Shown here piece after piece: positions 15,094-23,300 of a stretch of DNA of 24,009 nucleotides. The notes under the pieces were generated by a model that made no database searches, was not told where the DNA came from, and saw only the letters and a list, made by a program, of their open reading frames with translations. The stretch lies in assembly GCA_035530195.1 (NCBI GenBank), contig DATKVG010000182.1:1-24009 (forward strand), written 5' to 3'. The DNA is from JAPLKX01 sp035530195 (GTDB taxonomy: Bacteria; Hydrogenedentota; Hydrogenedentia; Hydrogenedentales; SLHB01). Position numbers and translations under genes: made by a program. Within the stretch, counting starts at the first letter, position 1, and every line of letters starts with the position of its first letter.

Positions 15094-15774
15094 ATGGCGG
15101 AAGGAAAGACAAAAGCGGCCGGTTTTCGCGGAAAACCCTTCCGGGTAGTTGGCCCGGCGGGATTTCCGCTGTCGGAATGGCGCGATGAAGACCTCATGCT
15201 CGAGCACGGCAAAGGGGTCGAGGAAGCGTTTGTGGAATTGGTTCACCGCCACCAGAAGGGCGTCCTGAACTACATGTACCGCATGGTGCAGAACCGGCAG
15301 GTGGCCGAGGAGTTGACCCAGGAAGTTTTCCTGGCGCTGGTCCGTAACGCCGGCCGATACGAGCCCACCGCAAAGTTCACCACCTACCTCTACACAATTG
15401 CCTCAAACATCGTGTCCAAAGAATGGCTGCGCGCCAAGCGGCGTCCTAAACTGTTCAGCGTTTCCTCGTTGTGGCGCAGCGGCGCCCGGGAACATGACGA
15501 ATTCGACCCGCTCGACTCGATCAGCGACGAGCGGGCGTGCGTCCTGACGGCGTTCCAGCGCGGGGAAGTTACGGAGGCAGTCAACTTGGCGCTGACGCAT
15601 TTGCCGGGGCATCAGCGCGAAGCGTTTGTCCTAAGACGTTTCCAGGACTTGTCTTACGAGGAAATTGCCGCCGTGACGGACACGCCGGTCGGGACTATTA
15701 AATCGCGGGTCGTGCGTGCCGAGCGGGCGTTACGGCCGTTGCTGGCACGGTTCCGAGAGTATGTGAAAGGTTAA
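15094..15774 (+). CDS. ECF-type RNA polymerase sigma factor
   Basis: A 226-residue sigma-70 family protein with region 2 at about 46-115 and region 4 at about 161-213. Region 2 shows AFVELVHRHQKGVLNYMYRMV, then AEELTQEVFLALVRN, then FTTYLYTIASNIVSKEWLR. Region 4 shows LTHLPGHQREAFVLRRFQDLSYEEIAAVTDTPVGTIKSR, with its helix-turn-helix. Region 3 is absent, as expected for extracytoplasmic-function sigma factors. The start is uncertain: ATG 15094 has a weak ribosome-binding site, while TTG 15064 follows a good AGGGAG and GTG 15031 is also in frame. The anti-sigma gene starts 9 nt after the stop, and a large exported protein gene follows. Autoregulation is likely but no ECF-type promoter was clear. 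Confidence 0.9.
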   Translation: MAEGKTKAAGFRGKPFRVVGPAGFPLSEWRDEDLMLEHGKGVEEAFVELVHRHQKGVLNYMYRMVQNRQVAEELTQEVFLALVRNAGRYEPTAKFTTYLYTIASNIVSKEWLRAKRRPKLFSVSSLWRSGAREHDEFDPLDSISDERACVLTAFQRGEVTEAVNLALTHLPGHQREAFVLRRFQDLSYEEIAAVTDTPVGTIKSRVVRAERALRPLLARFREYVKG

Positions 15775-15783
15775 TAGCGCACT

Positions 15784-16458
15784 ATGGGCAGACATCCGCG
15801 AAAAAATGAACTGATGATATACGCCGAGAGCCTTGCGGGCAAAGGCGGGGCGCTCTCGGTCAAGATTGGCGGGCATGTTGCAGGGTGCAAAACTTGCCAG
15901 GCCGACGTCGACGGAATGCGGAGTTCGCTCGAGTTCATCCACAGCGCGCCCGAACTCGAGCCAACCCCCGATTTTACCCGCGAATTGCTGCTGGCCGCCC
16001 AGAACGAACGCAGCCTGCTCGAGCACCGCCGGGGCCGCCAAGCACTTGCGAGCATTGCTAAAGGCCTCTCGTATGCCGCCGGAATCCTTGTTGTCGGGGC
16101 GGTGTGTTTTGGAGCGGCACTGAGCGACGGTTCAACGGACGATGCGGCGGTCCATGCGGCGGTTCGGCAGCCGCAGACGACCCCGGCGGATGCCGGCATA
16201 TCGCCGGAGACGCTCCGGCAGGCGGCGGCGGAAGTGCAGACGCTTGTCGCGGCCCTGAGTTTCCAGCCGAAGACGCCGCCCAGCCCCTGGGAAATCGAAT
16301 ACCGCCGGGCGGCGCAGGCTCTCGGGGCGGACATCGAGGCGGCCCGAGCGGCCCTCGAGCGAAACCCCGGATGCGCCCGTGCAAGCCGCATGATCGGGTC
16401 CCACCTTCAGCGGCAGGCTCAGACCCTGAAGGCACTATATGTCGAACGGAGCCTTTGA
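15784..16458 (+). CDS. membrane-anchored anti-sigma factor with zinc-finger-type motif
   Basis: A 224-residue single-pass protein. The cytosolic N-terminal domain carries His31-x3-Cys35-x2-Cys38 (HVAGCKTC), the signature of ZAS/zf-HC2 anti-sigma domains, which hold ECF sigma factors inactive. A hydrophobic helix at about 94-114 (GLSYAAGILVVGAVCFGAAL) is the one membrane segment. The 110-residue C-terminal part should be periplasmic and is Ala/Pro/Gln-rich, then helical. It lies 9 nt after the sigma gene, which supports the pairing. The signal probably acts through the outer part, by proteolysis or conformational change, but no protease is encoded nearby. The domain is shorter than a full zf-HC2 repeat, and only one HxxxCxxC is visible. 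Confidence 0.8.
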   Translation: MGRHPRKNELMIYAESLAGKGGALSVKIGGHVAGCKTCQADVDGMRSSLEFIHSAPELEPTPDFTRELLLAAQNERSLLEHRRGRQALASIAKGLSYAAGILVVGAVCFGAALSDGSTDDAAVHAAVRQPQTTPADAGISPETLRQAAAEVQTLVAALSFQPKTPPSPWEIEYRRAAQALGADIEAARAALERNPGCARASRMIGSHLQRQAQTLKALYVERSL

Positions 16459-16537
16459 GCGCCGATACGTGCATCGCTATGATTCCCGCCCTCCCCGCTT
16501 TTCGCTGGTTAACCTGTTGGAATAAAGCGAGTTACAC

Positions 16538-18496
16538 ATGACGCCCCACCCGAAATCGCGGCTACGGATTCCTGCGGCCCTCATATTGGCCGCGGCCGCG
16601 TTCTTGCCCGGCGACGCGCGCGCCGACGGCGATCAGGGCATCATGGATCGGGTCGGAAGCCTGTTTGAAGACGTGCCGCGCCTGCTGGATTTGGTTGGGG
16701 AAAAGGCCTTGGACGTCATCGGGCCGGGGCTGGGTTTTGGCGATGTCGAGGAATCGGGCGGGTTCAATGTCCGGCGCGAGTTTGAAGAAGCCTATCCGGT
16801 GTCGCCTGGTGCCGTGATTTCGATTGGCAACGAGTTCGGCGCCGGCGAGGTCCGGGTCTCGACGTGGGACAACCAGGTGGTCAGGATTGCTGCGGCCATA
16901 TCGGTTGCCGCGGAAACCAGCACCCTCGCAACCGAAATTGCCGAAGGCGTCGAGATCCGAGTCACCCCGCCCCAAAACGGCGCCCCAAGCGCCGACAAGC
17001 TGGCCGAGGTACGAACCGTGCTGCCCGACCTGCGCGACGGCCAGGGGAAGCCCAGCATCGAGGTCAACTACGTCGTCACGATTCCCAGAAACGTCGGGAT
17101 CACCGTTCGCAACGATTTCGGCGACACCCTGCTGACGGGGATCGGCGGGGCCGTGGCGGTCGACTCGCGGTACGGGGCCGTATCCCTGCGCAACTGCTCG
17201 GGCAGCGTGCACGTGCGCAGCCGCGGCGAGTTTCCCGTGCAGGCACAGGGGCTCCGGCAGGGCGGCACGTTCGACCTGCACTACGCCCGCGCCGAGTTTG
17301 CCGACATCGCCGGGGTCCTGCAGATAAAGAACTTCTGGGGGTCGGTGGCGTTGCGCGGCCTGGGTGTGGAAAGCGACACTGAAGTGTCGTGCGAGAGCGG
17401 CCCCGTCTACCTGCAACTGACGGAAAACGTTGTGCCGGATCTCGAGGCGACCGTCCTGTTCGGCAGCATCGAGTCGGACCTCGACTTAACCCGCGCCGCC
17501 CACGGCAACGTCACCATCGCCCGAAGCCCAAGTATGGAATCGCGCCAGCAAATCGTCCTGCGCACAACGTTTGCGCCCATCCTGATCCAGGCGGCAGGCC
17601 AGGGGCAGTTGCCGGCCGCATCGGGCGTGCTGCCCGATTATCAGCCGTTCAAGGAAGTCGCATCGCAGACATACACATTGCCTGAACAGGCCACAATCAC
17701 CGTGCGAGCCGTTGCCGGCGATATCCGCATCACGGGCGTCGACGACACCCAGACCCACCTCACGACCACCAAATTCGTGCGCGTACAGAGCCAGGCCAAC
17801 GTCCGCGCCGCGCTGCAGGCGCTGGATGCCGCCATCCTGACAACGGACACGGGCCTCACGCTCACCACCGCCGTCAAAGATAACATGGCGGCGCTCGGTT
17901 GCACGTCGTACAAGATAGACATCCTCATCGAATGCCCGCGCACCGTCTCGCTTGACGTGCAGGCCGCCAACGGCCATACGGCCATCGACGGGATCGGCGG
18001 CAACGTCGTGGCCCGCCAGGAAGCCGGGTCCGTCGCCGTCGAGCATGTCAAAGGCCTGCTCGACCTCGCCAACCAGAAAGGTGACATCCAGGTTGCCGAA
18101 TGCGCCGGGCCGGTCACCGCCACCGCCTATTTCGGCCATGTCACCATGAAAAACGTCTACGGTAAAATGACCACCACGTGCATCGAGGGCAAAACCGTCA
18201 TCGAAGCCCCGCACGCCGAAATCGAAGCAACCAACAGCGGCGGCGACGTCAGGATCATCTCGTTTGACGGGATCAGCGGCAACTATACCGTCACCGCCGA
18301 GCAGGGCAACATCAGCATCCTGTTGCCGCCTGAAACCGACGCCACGCTCACCGCTACCGCAGAGTTCGGGGTCGTCCGTTCCTCAATTCCGCTCACCGGA
18401 AACAAGAAAAAAGATTTCGAAGAGTTCACCAAACCCGGTACAGGACCCTACCGCGTCACGTTGAAAACACGGCACGGCGACATCCTGCTCGATTGA
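16538..18496 (+). CDS. exported DUF4097-like beta-repeat protein
   Basis: A 652-residue protein with a Sec signal peptide (residues 1-29, ending ARA before DGD). The mature part is a run of short strand repeats of the DUF4097/putative adhesin type, with G-D/G-S turns such as IGNEFGAGEVRVSTWDNQVVRI, VRNDFGDTLLTGIGG, VDSRYGAVSLRNCSGSV, ITGVDD, VQAANGHTAIDGIGGNV, ANQKGDIQVAECAG, and SGGDVRIISFDG near the C-terminus. These suggest two or more right-handed beta-helix-like blocks, at about residues 85-330 and 380-650. DUF4097 proteins often stand next to ECF or PspC-type envelope regulators. It is 79 nt after the anti-sigma gene on the same strand and is probably a target or partner of that pair. 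Its biochemical role is unknown. Confidence 0.75.
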   Translation: MTPHPKSRLRIPAALILAAAAFLPGDARADGDQGIMDRVGSLFEDVPRLLDLVGEKALDVIGPGLGFGDVEESGGFNVRREFEEAYPVSPGAVISIGNEFGAGEVRVSTWDNQVVRIAAAISVAAETSTLATEIAEGVEIRVTPPQNGAPSADKLAEVRTVLPDLRDGQGKPSIEVNYVVTIPRNVGITVRNDFGDTLLTGIGGAVAVDSRYGAVSLRNCSGSVHVRSRGEFPVQAQGLRQGGTFDLHYARAEFADIAGVLQIKNFWGSVALRGLGVESDTEVSCESGPVYLQLTENVVPDLEATVLFGSIESDLDLTRAAHGNVTIARSPSMESRQQIVLRTTFAPILIQAAGQGQLPAASGVLPDYQPFKEVASQTYTLPEQATITVRAVAGDIRITGVDDTQTHLTTTKFVRVQSQANVRAALQALDAAILTTDTGLTLTTAVKDNMAALGCTSYKIDILIECPRTVSLDVQAANGHTAIDGIGGNVVARQEAGSVAVEHVKGLLDLANQKGDIQVAECAGPVTATAYFGHVTMKNVYGKMTTTCIEGKTVIEAPHAEIEATNSGGDVRIISFDGISGNYTVTAEQGNISILLPPETDATLTATAEFGVVRSSIPLTGNKKKDFEEFTKPGTGPYRVTLKTRHGDILLD

Positions 18497-18580
18497 CTGA
18501 AGAACCGCCCCAATAGTTGTTGACGACCGTTTGCGTGTCCCATCGGTCTCAATCCTGTCTGCAGCCGCCCCCAAACCCTC

Positions 18581-18616
18581 GATCGGTCCGATCGGTCCGA
18601 TCGGCCCGATCGTTCC
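18581..18616. repeat. 9-bp intergenic tandem repeat, four units
   Basis: The units are gatcggtcc, gatcggtcc, gatcggccc and gatcgttcc. They lie in the spacer just before the pepF promoter. The core GGTCC is shared with the 9-bp repeat at 8994-9020. Confidence 0.85.
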
Positions 18617-18635
18617 GCATTCCGCGTTTATCATT

Positions 18636-18644
18636 TGCTATACT
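18636..18644 (+). promoter_or_regulatory. candidate extended -10 promoter of pepF
   Basis: TG at 18636-18637, one base, then TATACT at 18639-18644 gives TGnTATACT. No -35 is evident, as is common with extended -10 promoters. The coding start at 18680 is 36 nt downstream. Confidence 0.45.
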
Positions 18645-18679
18645 CATGCATTCACCTCAAATCGCGGAAGGAAAGAAAG

Positions 18680-20485
18680 ATGGCCAAAACGAACCGTGCA
18701 CCGTTACGAAACGAGGTTGATCCCCGTAACACGTGGGACCTGACGCCGCTCTACCCCGACGACGCGGCCTGGGAAAAATCGTTCAAGCGGCTCGAGCGGC
18801 AAATGCCCCTGTTCGAACGGTTCCGCGGGAAGCTGGCGGAGTCGGCGCAAAACCTGCGCGATTGTTACGACCTCCAGGTGCGGTTTGAAAAGGAGGCCGA
18901 GCGGCTGGGCAACTACGCCCACCTCAACTATTCCCAGGATCTCGCCAACAGCGCCTATCAGGGGATGATGGCAAGGTACATGCGGTTGGCGACACGGGCC
19001 GGCGAGGCCGCAAGTTTCATTGCACCCGAAATCCAGGCTATACCCCGCAAGAAAATGGACGTGTTTCTGAAGAGCAGAGACCTTCAACCGTACAAATTCC
19101 AGATCGAAAAGCTGCTGCGGTACAAACCGCACATCCTCTCGGTGAAAGAAGAGCGCCTGTTGGCCATGCAAGGCGAAGTGGCCGAGTCCACACAGCGCAT
19201 CTTCGAGCAACTCAACGACGCCGACCTTAAGTTCGGAACCGTCAAAGACGACCGAGGCCGGTCCATCGCGTTGACGCACGGGTCGTTCAGAACGCTGCTC
19301 GAATCGCCGTCCCGCGACGTCCGGAAAAACACATTCGACACGTTCTACTCCGTCTATACCGGCCATGAGAATACTGTGGGCGCGACCTTGAACGCATCCG
19401 TCCTGCAAGACATCTACGCGGCCCGGGCCAGGAATTTCCCGTCTGCGCTTGAAGCGGCCTTGTTTGCGGACAAGGTGCCGCCGAGCGTCTATGACAACCT
19501 GATCGAAGCCGTTCACGCCAACCTTGAGACGAACCACAAGTACCTCGAGGTGCGGCGGAAAGCATTGAAACTGCGCGACCTCCACATTTACGACACGTAC
19601 CTGCCGATTGTCAGCGGCCTGCAAAAACGGATTTCCTACGACCGCGCGGTGTCGATGGTGTGCGAGGCACTCGAACCGCTGGGCGGCGACTACGTGAAAA
19701 CGCTCGAAGCGGGGTTGCGCGGGCGGTGGGTCGACCGGTACGAGAACGCGGGGAAACACAGCGGCGCATTCTCGAGCGGCGGCTACAGCGGCCCGCCGTA
19801 CATCCTGATGAACTACAAGGAAACCGTGCTGGACGACGTGTTCACGCTGGCGCACGAGGCCGGGCACTCGATGCACACGTATTACAGCGCCCGCTCCCAA
19901 TCCTTTCAGGATTACCATTACGCCATCCTCGTGGCCGAAGTCGCATCGACGTTTAACGAGCAACTCCTGAACCACGCGCTCATCCAAAAAGCCAAAGACC
20001 ATAGAACGCGCGCATTCCTGATCAACCGCGAGATCGACGAAATCCGACTGACGCTGGTCCGGCAAACGATGTTCGCCGAGTTCGAGAAAATCATCCACGC
20101 AGCCGCCGAACAAGGCGTACCACTGACCGCCGGCTGGTTTCGCGAACAGTACCAAGCCCTGCTGGCTCTATATTTCGGCGACCGGTTCCGCATCGACGAA
20201 CCCCTGTCGCTCGAGTGTTTCCGCATCCCCCATTTCTACCACGCGTTCTACGTCTACAAATACGCCACCGGCCTTTCCGCGGCCATTGCGCTCTCGCACA
20301 AGGTGCTGGCGGGAGATACCGCCGCCCGCGACAGATACCTGGCCTTCCTCCGCAGCGGCGGTTCAAACTATCCGCTCGACCTGCTCCGCAACGCCGGCGT
20401 TGACCTCGAAACTCCCGAACCCGTCGACGCCGCCATGCAACGCCTCCGCGAACTCGTAGACGCGCTCGACGAACTGGTAAAGTAG
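18680..20485 (+). CDS. pepF: oligoendopeptidase F (M3 family metallopeptidase)
   Basis: A 601-residue cytosolic zinc peptidase of typical PepF length. The N-terminal part opens with RNTWDLTPLYPDDAAWEKSF and the helical substrate-channel domain follows. The catalytic motif LAHEAGHSMH has zinc ligands His392 and His396 and catalytic Glu393. Glu420 in VAEVASTFNEQ is the third ligand, spaced as usual for family M3. Other conserved pieces are SGGYSGPPYILMNY, upstream of the motif, and FYHAFYVYKYATGLSAA near the C-terminus, which lines the peptide-binding site. There is no signal peptide. It cleaves short peptides, probably recycling peptides from protein or signal-peptide breakdown. The start at ATG 18680 follows GGAAGG at good spacing; an in-frame ATG 45 nt earlier overlaps the promoter. 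Confidence 0.95.
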   Translation: MAKTNRAPLRNEVDPRNTWDLTPLYPDDAAWEKSFKRLERQMPLFERFRGKLAESAQNLRDCYDLQVRFEKEAERLGNYAHLNYSQDLANSAYQGMMARYMRLATRAGEAASFIAPEIQAIPRKKMDVFLKSRDLQPYKFQIEKLLRYKPHILSVKEERLLAMQGEVAESTQRIFEQLNDADLKFGTVKDDRGRSIALTHGSFRTLLESPSRDVRKNTFDTFYSVYTGHENTVGATLNASVLQDIYAARARNFPSALEAALFADKVPPSVYDNLIEAVHANLETNHKYLEVRRKALKLRDLHIYDTYLPIVSGLQKRISYDRAVSMVCEALEPLGGDYVKTLEAGLRGRWVDRYENAGKHSGAFSSGGYSGPPYILMNYKETVLDDVFTLAHEAGHSMHTYYSARSQSFQDYHYAILVAEVASTFNEQLLNHALIQKAKDHRTRAFLINREIDEIRLTLVRQTMFAEFEKIIHAAAEQGVPLTAGWFREQYQALLALYFGDRFRIDEPLSLECFRIPHFYHAFYVYKYATGLSAAIALSHKVLAGDTAARDRYLAFLRSGGSNYPLDLLRNAGVDLETPEPVDAAMQRLRELVDALDELVK

Positions 20486-20558
20486 GCGCCGGCTCTCAGC
20501 CGCGTCTTCCAGCCCGCGCCGGATCAACGCCGCGCGCTGTGGTAGTTAAAAGGACAGC

Positions 20559-20589
20559 TTGATTGGGAAAGGCCACTGCGCCTTATATT
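20559..20589 (+). promoter_or_regulatory. candidate promoter of the DUF2961 gene
   Basis: TTGATT at 20559-20564 and TATATT at 20584-20589 resemble -35 and -10 elements, but the spacer of 19 nt is long. The 10-bp repeats directly after it would fall in the leader. Confidence 0.3.
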
Positions 20590-20590
20590 T

Positions 20591-20620
20591 GTCGGTGTCA
20601 GTCCGTGTTCGTCGGTGTTT
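20591..20620. repeat. 10-bp tandem repeat, three units
   Basis: The units are gtcggtgtca, gtccgtgttc and gtcggtgttt. They stand between the candidate promoter and the ribosome-binding site of the DUF2961 gene. Confidence 0.75.
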
Positions 20621-20661
20621 TTGAGGCGGGGCACGGCCTGGACCCAAAGAGGAGGTCGAGA

Positions 20662-22161
20662 ATGCGAAGGTTGATCGTCATAGTGACAATGAGTGTTCTT
20701 GTAACTGCGGCGGCGGTGGCGGACCAGCTCGATGCCCTCACCCGGGCGCAAGACTTTGTCGCAAAACGCTCAAGCAGTGCCAACCCCGACCTCGCCAAGA
20801 ACGGCGACGCACGCAGCATCGACAAAGGCCAGACGCTCGTGATCGCCGACCTCGAAGGCCCCGGCGTGATCTCGCACGTCTGGTGTACGATTGGCTCAAA
20901 CGACCCGTTTCACGGGCGGTCGCTCGTCCTGCGCGCATACTGGGACGGCGCGGACAAACCCAGCGTCCAGGTCCCGCTGGGCGACTTCTTCGGGATCGGC
21001 CATGGCGCCATGATCGACTACACCTCCGCCGTCGCCTGCGTAACGTCCAACGGCCGCGCCCGCGTCTCCTACTGGCGCATGCCGTTCCTCAAGAGCGCGA
21101 GAATCACCGTCGCCAACGAGTCCGACGTCTACGACTGCGACTCGTTCTACTATTACGTCGACTGGGAAAAACACGACGCGCTCACGCCCGACACGCTCTA
21201 TTTCCATGCCGCATACCGCCAGGAGTTTCCCGCAAAACCCGGCGACTACACCATCCTCGATACCGCCGGCAGGGGCCATTACGCCGGCACACTCTACAAC
21301 GTGCTCCAGATGGAAAACGGCTGGTTCGGCGAAGGCGACGACCGATTCTACGTCGACGGCGAATCGTATCCGTCGCTCAGCGGCACCGGCTCCGAAGACT
21401 ACTTCAACGACGCATGGGGTTTCCGCCGCATCAACAATCCATACTACGGCGTGTCCGTCTGGGACGGCTATTATGCCGGCGACCGCGTCACCGCATACCG
21501 CTGGCACATCCCCGACCCCGTCCCATTCAAGAAATCGATCAAAGTCCAGATCGAACACAAAGGCAGCATCTTCACCGACGGCCTCGAAGAGCAGGGCGGG
21601 TTCCTCGACCGGTTCGACTGGATCAGCAGCGTCGCCTACTGGTACCAGACCCCCGCGGCCGGGCTCGACCCGCTCCCGCCCGCCGCACAACGCATACCGC
21701 CCTACAAAGTCATCGAAGCCAAGAACCTCGAGGTCCGCGTCAACCCGCCCGGCCTGCTGACAAAAAACGATGGAGTCCAGTACATCTCAGGCAAGCCCGA
21801 CGCGTCCATCGAGCTGGATTTCGATACCCCCGAAAAAGGCCACTACGCTCTCAGCGCCGTCATCATCCACTCGCTCATGTCCGGCCTCTATCAATCCTTC
21901 ATCGACGGCAAACCCATCGGCGCACCCAGAGACTTCATCGCCGACGGCATGGACCCCGTACTCGTCAGCCTCGACACCCACGTACTCGAACCCGGCAAAC
22001 ACACCCTCAGGTTCGAAGGCCGAGGCCCATCGCCAAAAATGCGATCCATGTCCCCGCCCATGTTCCCATTCGGCATCCACTACCTCATCACACTCCGACT
22101 CGAAGACATGCCCGGCTACCACGAAGGACTCAAGAAGGTTCAAGCCGAAAAGAGCAAGTAA
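20662..22161 (+). CDS. exported DUF2961-family protein (GH172-like)
   Basis: A 499-residue exported protein. Residues 1-20 (RRLIVIVTMSVLVTAAAVA) form a Sec signal peptide, and the start at ATG 20662 follows a strong GAGGAGG site. The DUF2961 domain fills the mature N-terminal two-thirds. Its hallmarks are LVIADLEGPGVISHVWCTI, LRAYWDGADKPSVQVPLGDFFG, YWRMPF, FYYYVDWE, and FYVDGESYPSLSGTGSEDYFNDAWGF, whose Glu and Asp residues are the expected active-site acids. A small beta-sandwich follows at about 365-490. Known GH172 members act on difructose dianhydride or on D-arabinofuranose-containing glycans, so a glycan role is likely here, but the exact sugar is not predictable. It probably acts in the periplasm or outside, and no transporter gene is adjacent. 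Confidence 0.88.
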   Translation: MRRLIVIVTMSVLVTAAAVADQLDALTRAQDFVAKRSSSANPDLAKNGDARSIDKGQTLVIADLEGPGVISHVWCTIGSNDPFHGRSLVLRAYWDGADKPSVQVPLGDFFGIGHGAMIDYTSAVACVTSNGRARVSYWRMPFLKSARITVANESDVYDCDSFYYYVDWEKHDALTPDTLYFHAAYRQEFPAKPGDYTILDTAGRGHYAGTLYNVLQMENGWFGEGDDRFYVDGESYPSLSGTGSEDYFNDAWGFRRINNPYYGVSVWDGYYAGDRVTAYRWHIPDPVPFKKSIKVQIEHKGSIFTDGLEEQGGFLDRFDWISSVAYWYQTPAAGLDPLPPAAQRIPPYKVIEAKNLEVRVNPPGLLTKNDGVQYISGKPDASIELDFDTPEKGHYALSAVIIHSLMSGLYQSFIDGKPIGAPRDFIADGMDPVLVSLDTHVLEPGKHTLRFEGRGPSPKMRSMSPPMFPFGIHYLITLRLEDMPGYHEGLKKVQAEKSK

Positions 22162-22369
22162 TTGCAGATTGCGGAGCCGTTGGGACGGCCCCCGGCCGCG
22201 CTTCTCAGCGCGCTTTGTGCGTGGGGTGTCCCCTTTTTGTGCAGTTTTGGCTTGAACCGCTTAAGTGCGTGGCGATGAACCTATGCCCTTATGTCCCTTA
22301 CGTCCCTTTTGTCCCTTCTTGTAACCCGCACTCGTGGCGACGAAGCAAGCGTTCCGCAATCCGCAATTA
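22159..22369. repeat. 17-bp inverted repeat pair flanking a 177-bp core
   Basis: taattgcagattgcgga at 22159-22175 and tccgcaatccgcaatta at 22353-22369 are reverse complements except for one mismatch. The left copy contains the stop codon of the DUF2961 gene. The 177-bp core holds four 9-bp repeat units and no gene. The layout looks like a small non-autonomous mobile element or a fold-back of intergenic repeats. Confidence 0.7.
22282..22317. repeat. 9-bp intergenic tandem repeat, four units
   Basis: The units are tatgccctt, atgtccctt, acgtccctt and ttgtccctt. They lie inside the core of the 22159-22369 inverted repeat pair, downstream of the FAH-family gene. Confidence 0.82.
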
Positions 22370-22401
22370 CGAAATCGACAATCGGCAATTACAGAATCGG
22401 G
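22358..22401. repeat. 22-bp degenerate direct repeat, two copies
   Basis: The copies at 22358-22379 and 22380-22401 agree at 17 of 22 positions and share gcaattac. The second copy overlaps the last four codons and stop of the FAH-family gene (22389-22403 on the minus strand), so the gene's 3' end lies in repeat sequence. Confidence 0.65.
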
Positions 22402-23183
22402 TTGATCAGCTTTCCGATCTTTTCGACCTCGACCGTCACCGTATCACCCGGTTTCAACGTCAGTTTTGGCGTCTTTGCCCAGCCGACCCCATGGGGCGTG
22501 CCGGTCAGGATGACGGTCCCCGGCAGCAGGGTCGTGCCTTGCGACAGGAACGCGATCAGCGCGGGCACGTCAAAAATCATCTTGGACGTGTTGCTGTTCT
22601 GGACCTCCTGCCCGTTGAGCGTGGTGCGGATGGCGAGGCCGGCCGGGTCGCGCAACTCGTCTTGAGTCACCAGCACTGGCCCGAGCGGCGCAAACGTGTC
22701 GAACCCTTTGCCTCGGCACCATTGCGACCCGCCTTTTTTCTCCTGCCAGATGCGCGCCGAGATGTCGTTGGCCGCGCAATAACCCAGCACATAGTCGAGC
22801 GCATTTTCCCGCGGCACGTCGAGGGCCGCCCGGCCAATCACGACGGCCAACTCGCCTTCATAATCGATTTCGTCCTCGCACACGCCCGGGATCCGCACCG
22901 GCTGCATGTGGCCGATGGCCGCGTGCGGGTTTTTCATGAAAAGGATCGGGTATTCGGGCGGCGGCGAACCCCCTTCCGCGGCGTGTTCGGCATAGTTGCG
23001 GCCAATGCACATGATCACCCGCGGTTCGAGTGGCGGAAGCCATTCCGCCGCCTCGACCTTCTCGTCGCTCGGCATCGACTGCCCGAACAGCGGGTCCCCG
23101 TGAATCCGCAGCAGCCCGCCATCCGCCTGTTGCGCCACCCACGCAATCTGCCCGTCTCCCAGCTTAATCCGTGCAATCTTCAT
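22389..23183 (-). CDS. fumarylacetoacetate hydrolase (FAH)-family enzyme
   Basis: A 264-residue cytosolic protein of the FAH fold. The start at ATG 23183 has GGGAGG nine bases upstream; the frame stays open to 23294 but that part is Arg/Gly-rich and unlike the family. Metal ligands are visible: Glu109 and Glu111 in DYEGELAVVIGR and Asp140 in GYCAANDISAR. CIGRNYAEHAAE (residues 59-70) is the typical entry motif, and KGFDTFAPLGP (159-169) follows with the conserved lysine. LTGTPHGVGWA lies in the last third. The family cleaves or decarboxylates 2-oxo or 2,4-dioxo acids, as in hydroxymuconate or homoprotocatechuate breakdown. The exact substrate is not readable, and no aromatic-degradation neighbours are present. 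It is a single gene on the minus strand, with repeats on both flanks. Confidence 0.9.
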   Translation of the reverse strand: MKIARIKLGDGQIAWVAQQADGGLLRIHGDPLFGQSMPSDEKVEAAEWLPPLEPRVIMCIGRNYAEHAAEGGSPPPEYPILFMKNPHAAIGHMQPVRIPGVCEDEIDYEGELAVVIGRAALDVPRENALDYVLGYCAANDISARIWQEKKGGSQWCRGKGFDTFAPLGPVLVTQDELRDPAGLAIRTTLNGQEVQNSNTSKMIFDVPALIAFLSQGTTLLPGTVILTGTPHGVGWAKTPKLTLKPGDTVTVEVEKIGKLINPIL

Positions 23184-23213
23184 CGCCCCGTACCTCCCGC
23201 GCTTTTTCGGCCC

Positions 23214-23219
23214 ATTATA
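23214..23219 (-). promoter_or_regulatory. candidate -10 of the FAH-family gene
   Basis: The minus strand reads TATAAT here, a perfect -10 about 30 nt before the start at 23183. No clear -35 is seen at 16-18 nt. Confidence 0.42.
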
Positions 23220-23300
23220 GGCGCCGCCTCCCCGCCCGCGCACATCCCGCCGGATGCGACCCGCGCCTACAGCCGTCCGGCCCGTCGGCCCCAACCAAAC

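Noticed and set aside
14749..15252. Minus-strand open frame with a hydrophobic stretch
   Set aside because: The hydrophobic part comes from the AT-rich spacer read in reverse, and the rest is antisense to the sigma-factor gene. No ribosome-binding site was convincing.
20486..20519. Possible terminator hairpin after pepF
   Set aside because: The GC-rich arms match only imperfectly (about 8 of 10) and no T-run follows. It is not distinguishable from chance in this composition.
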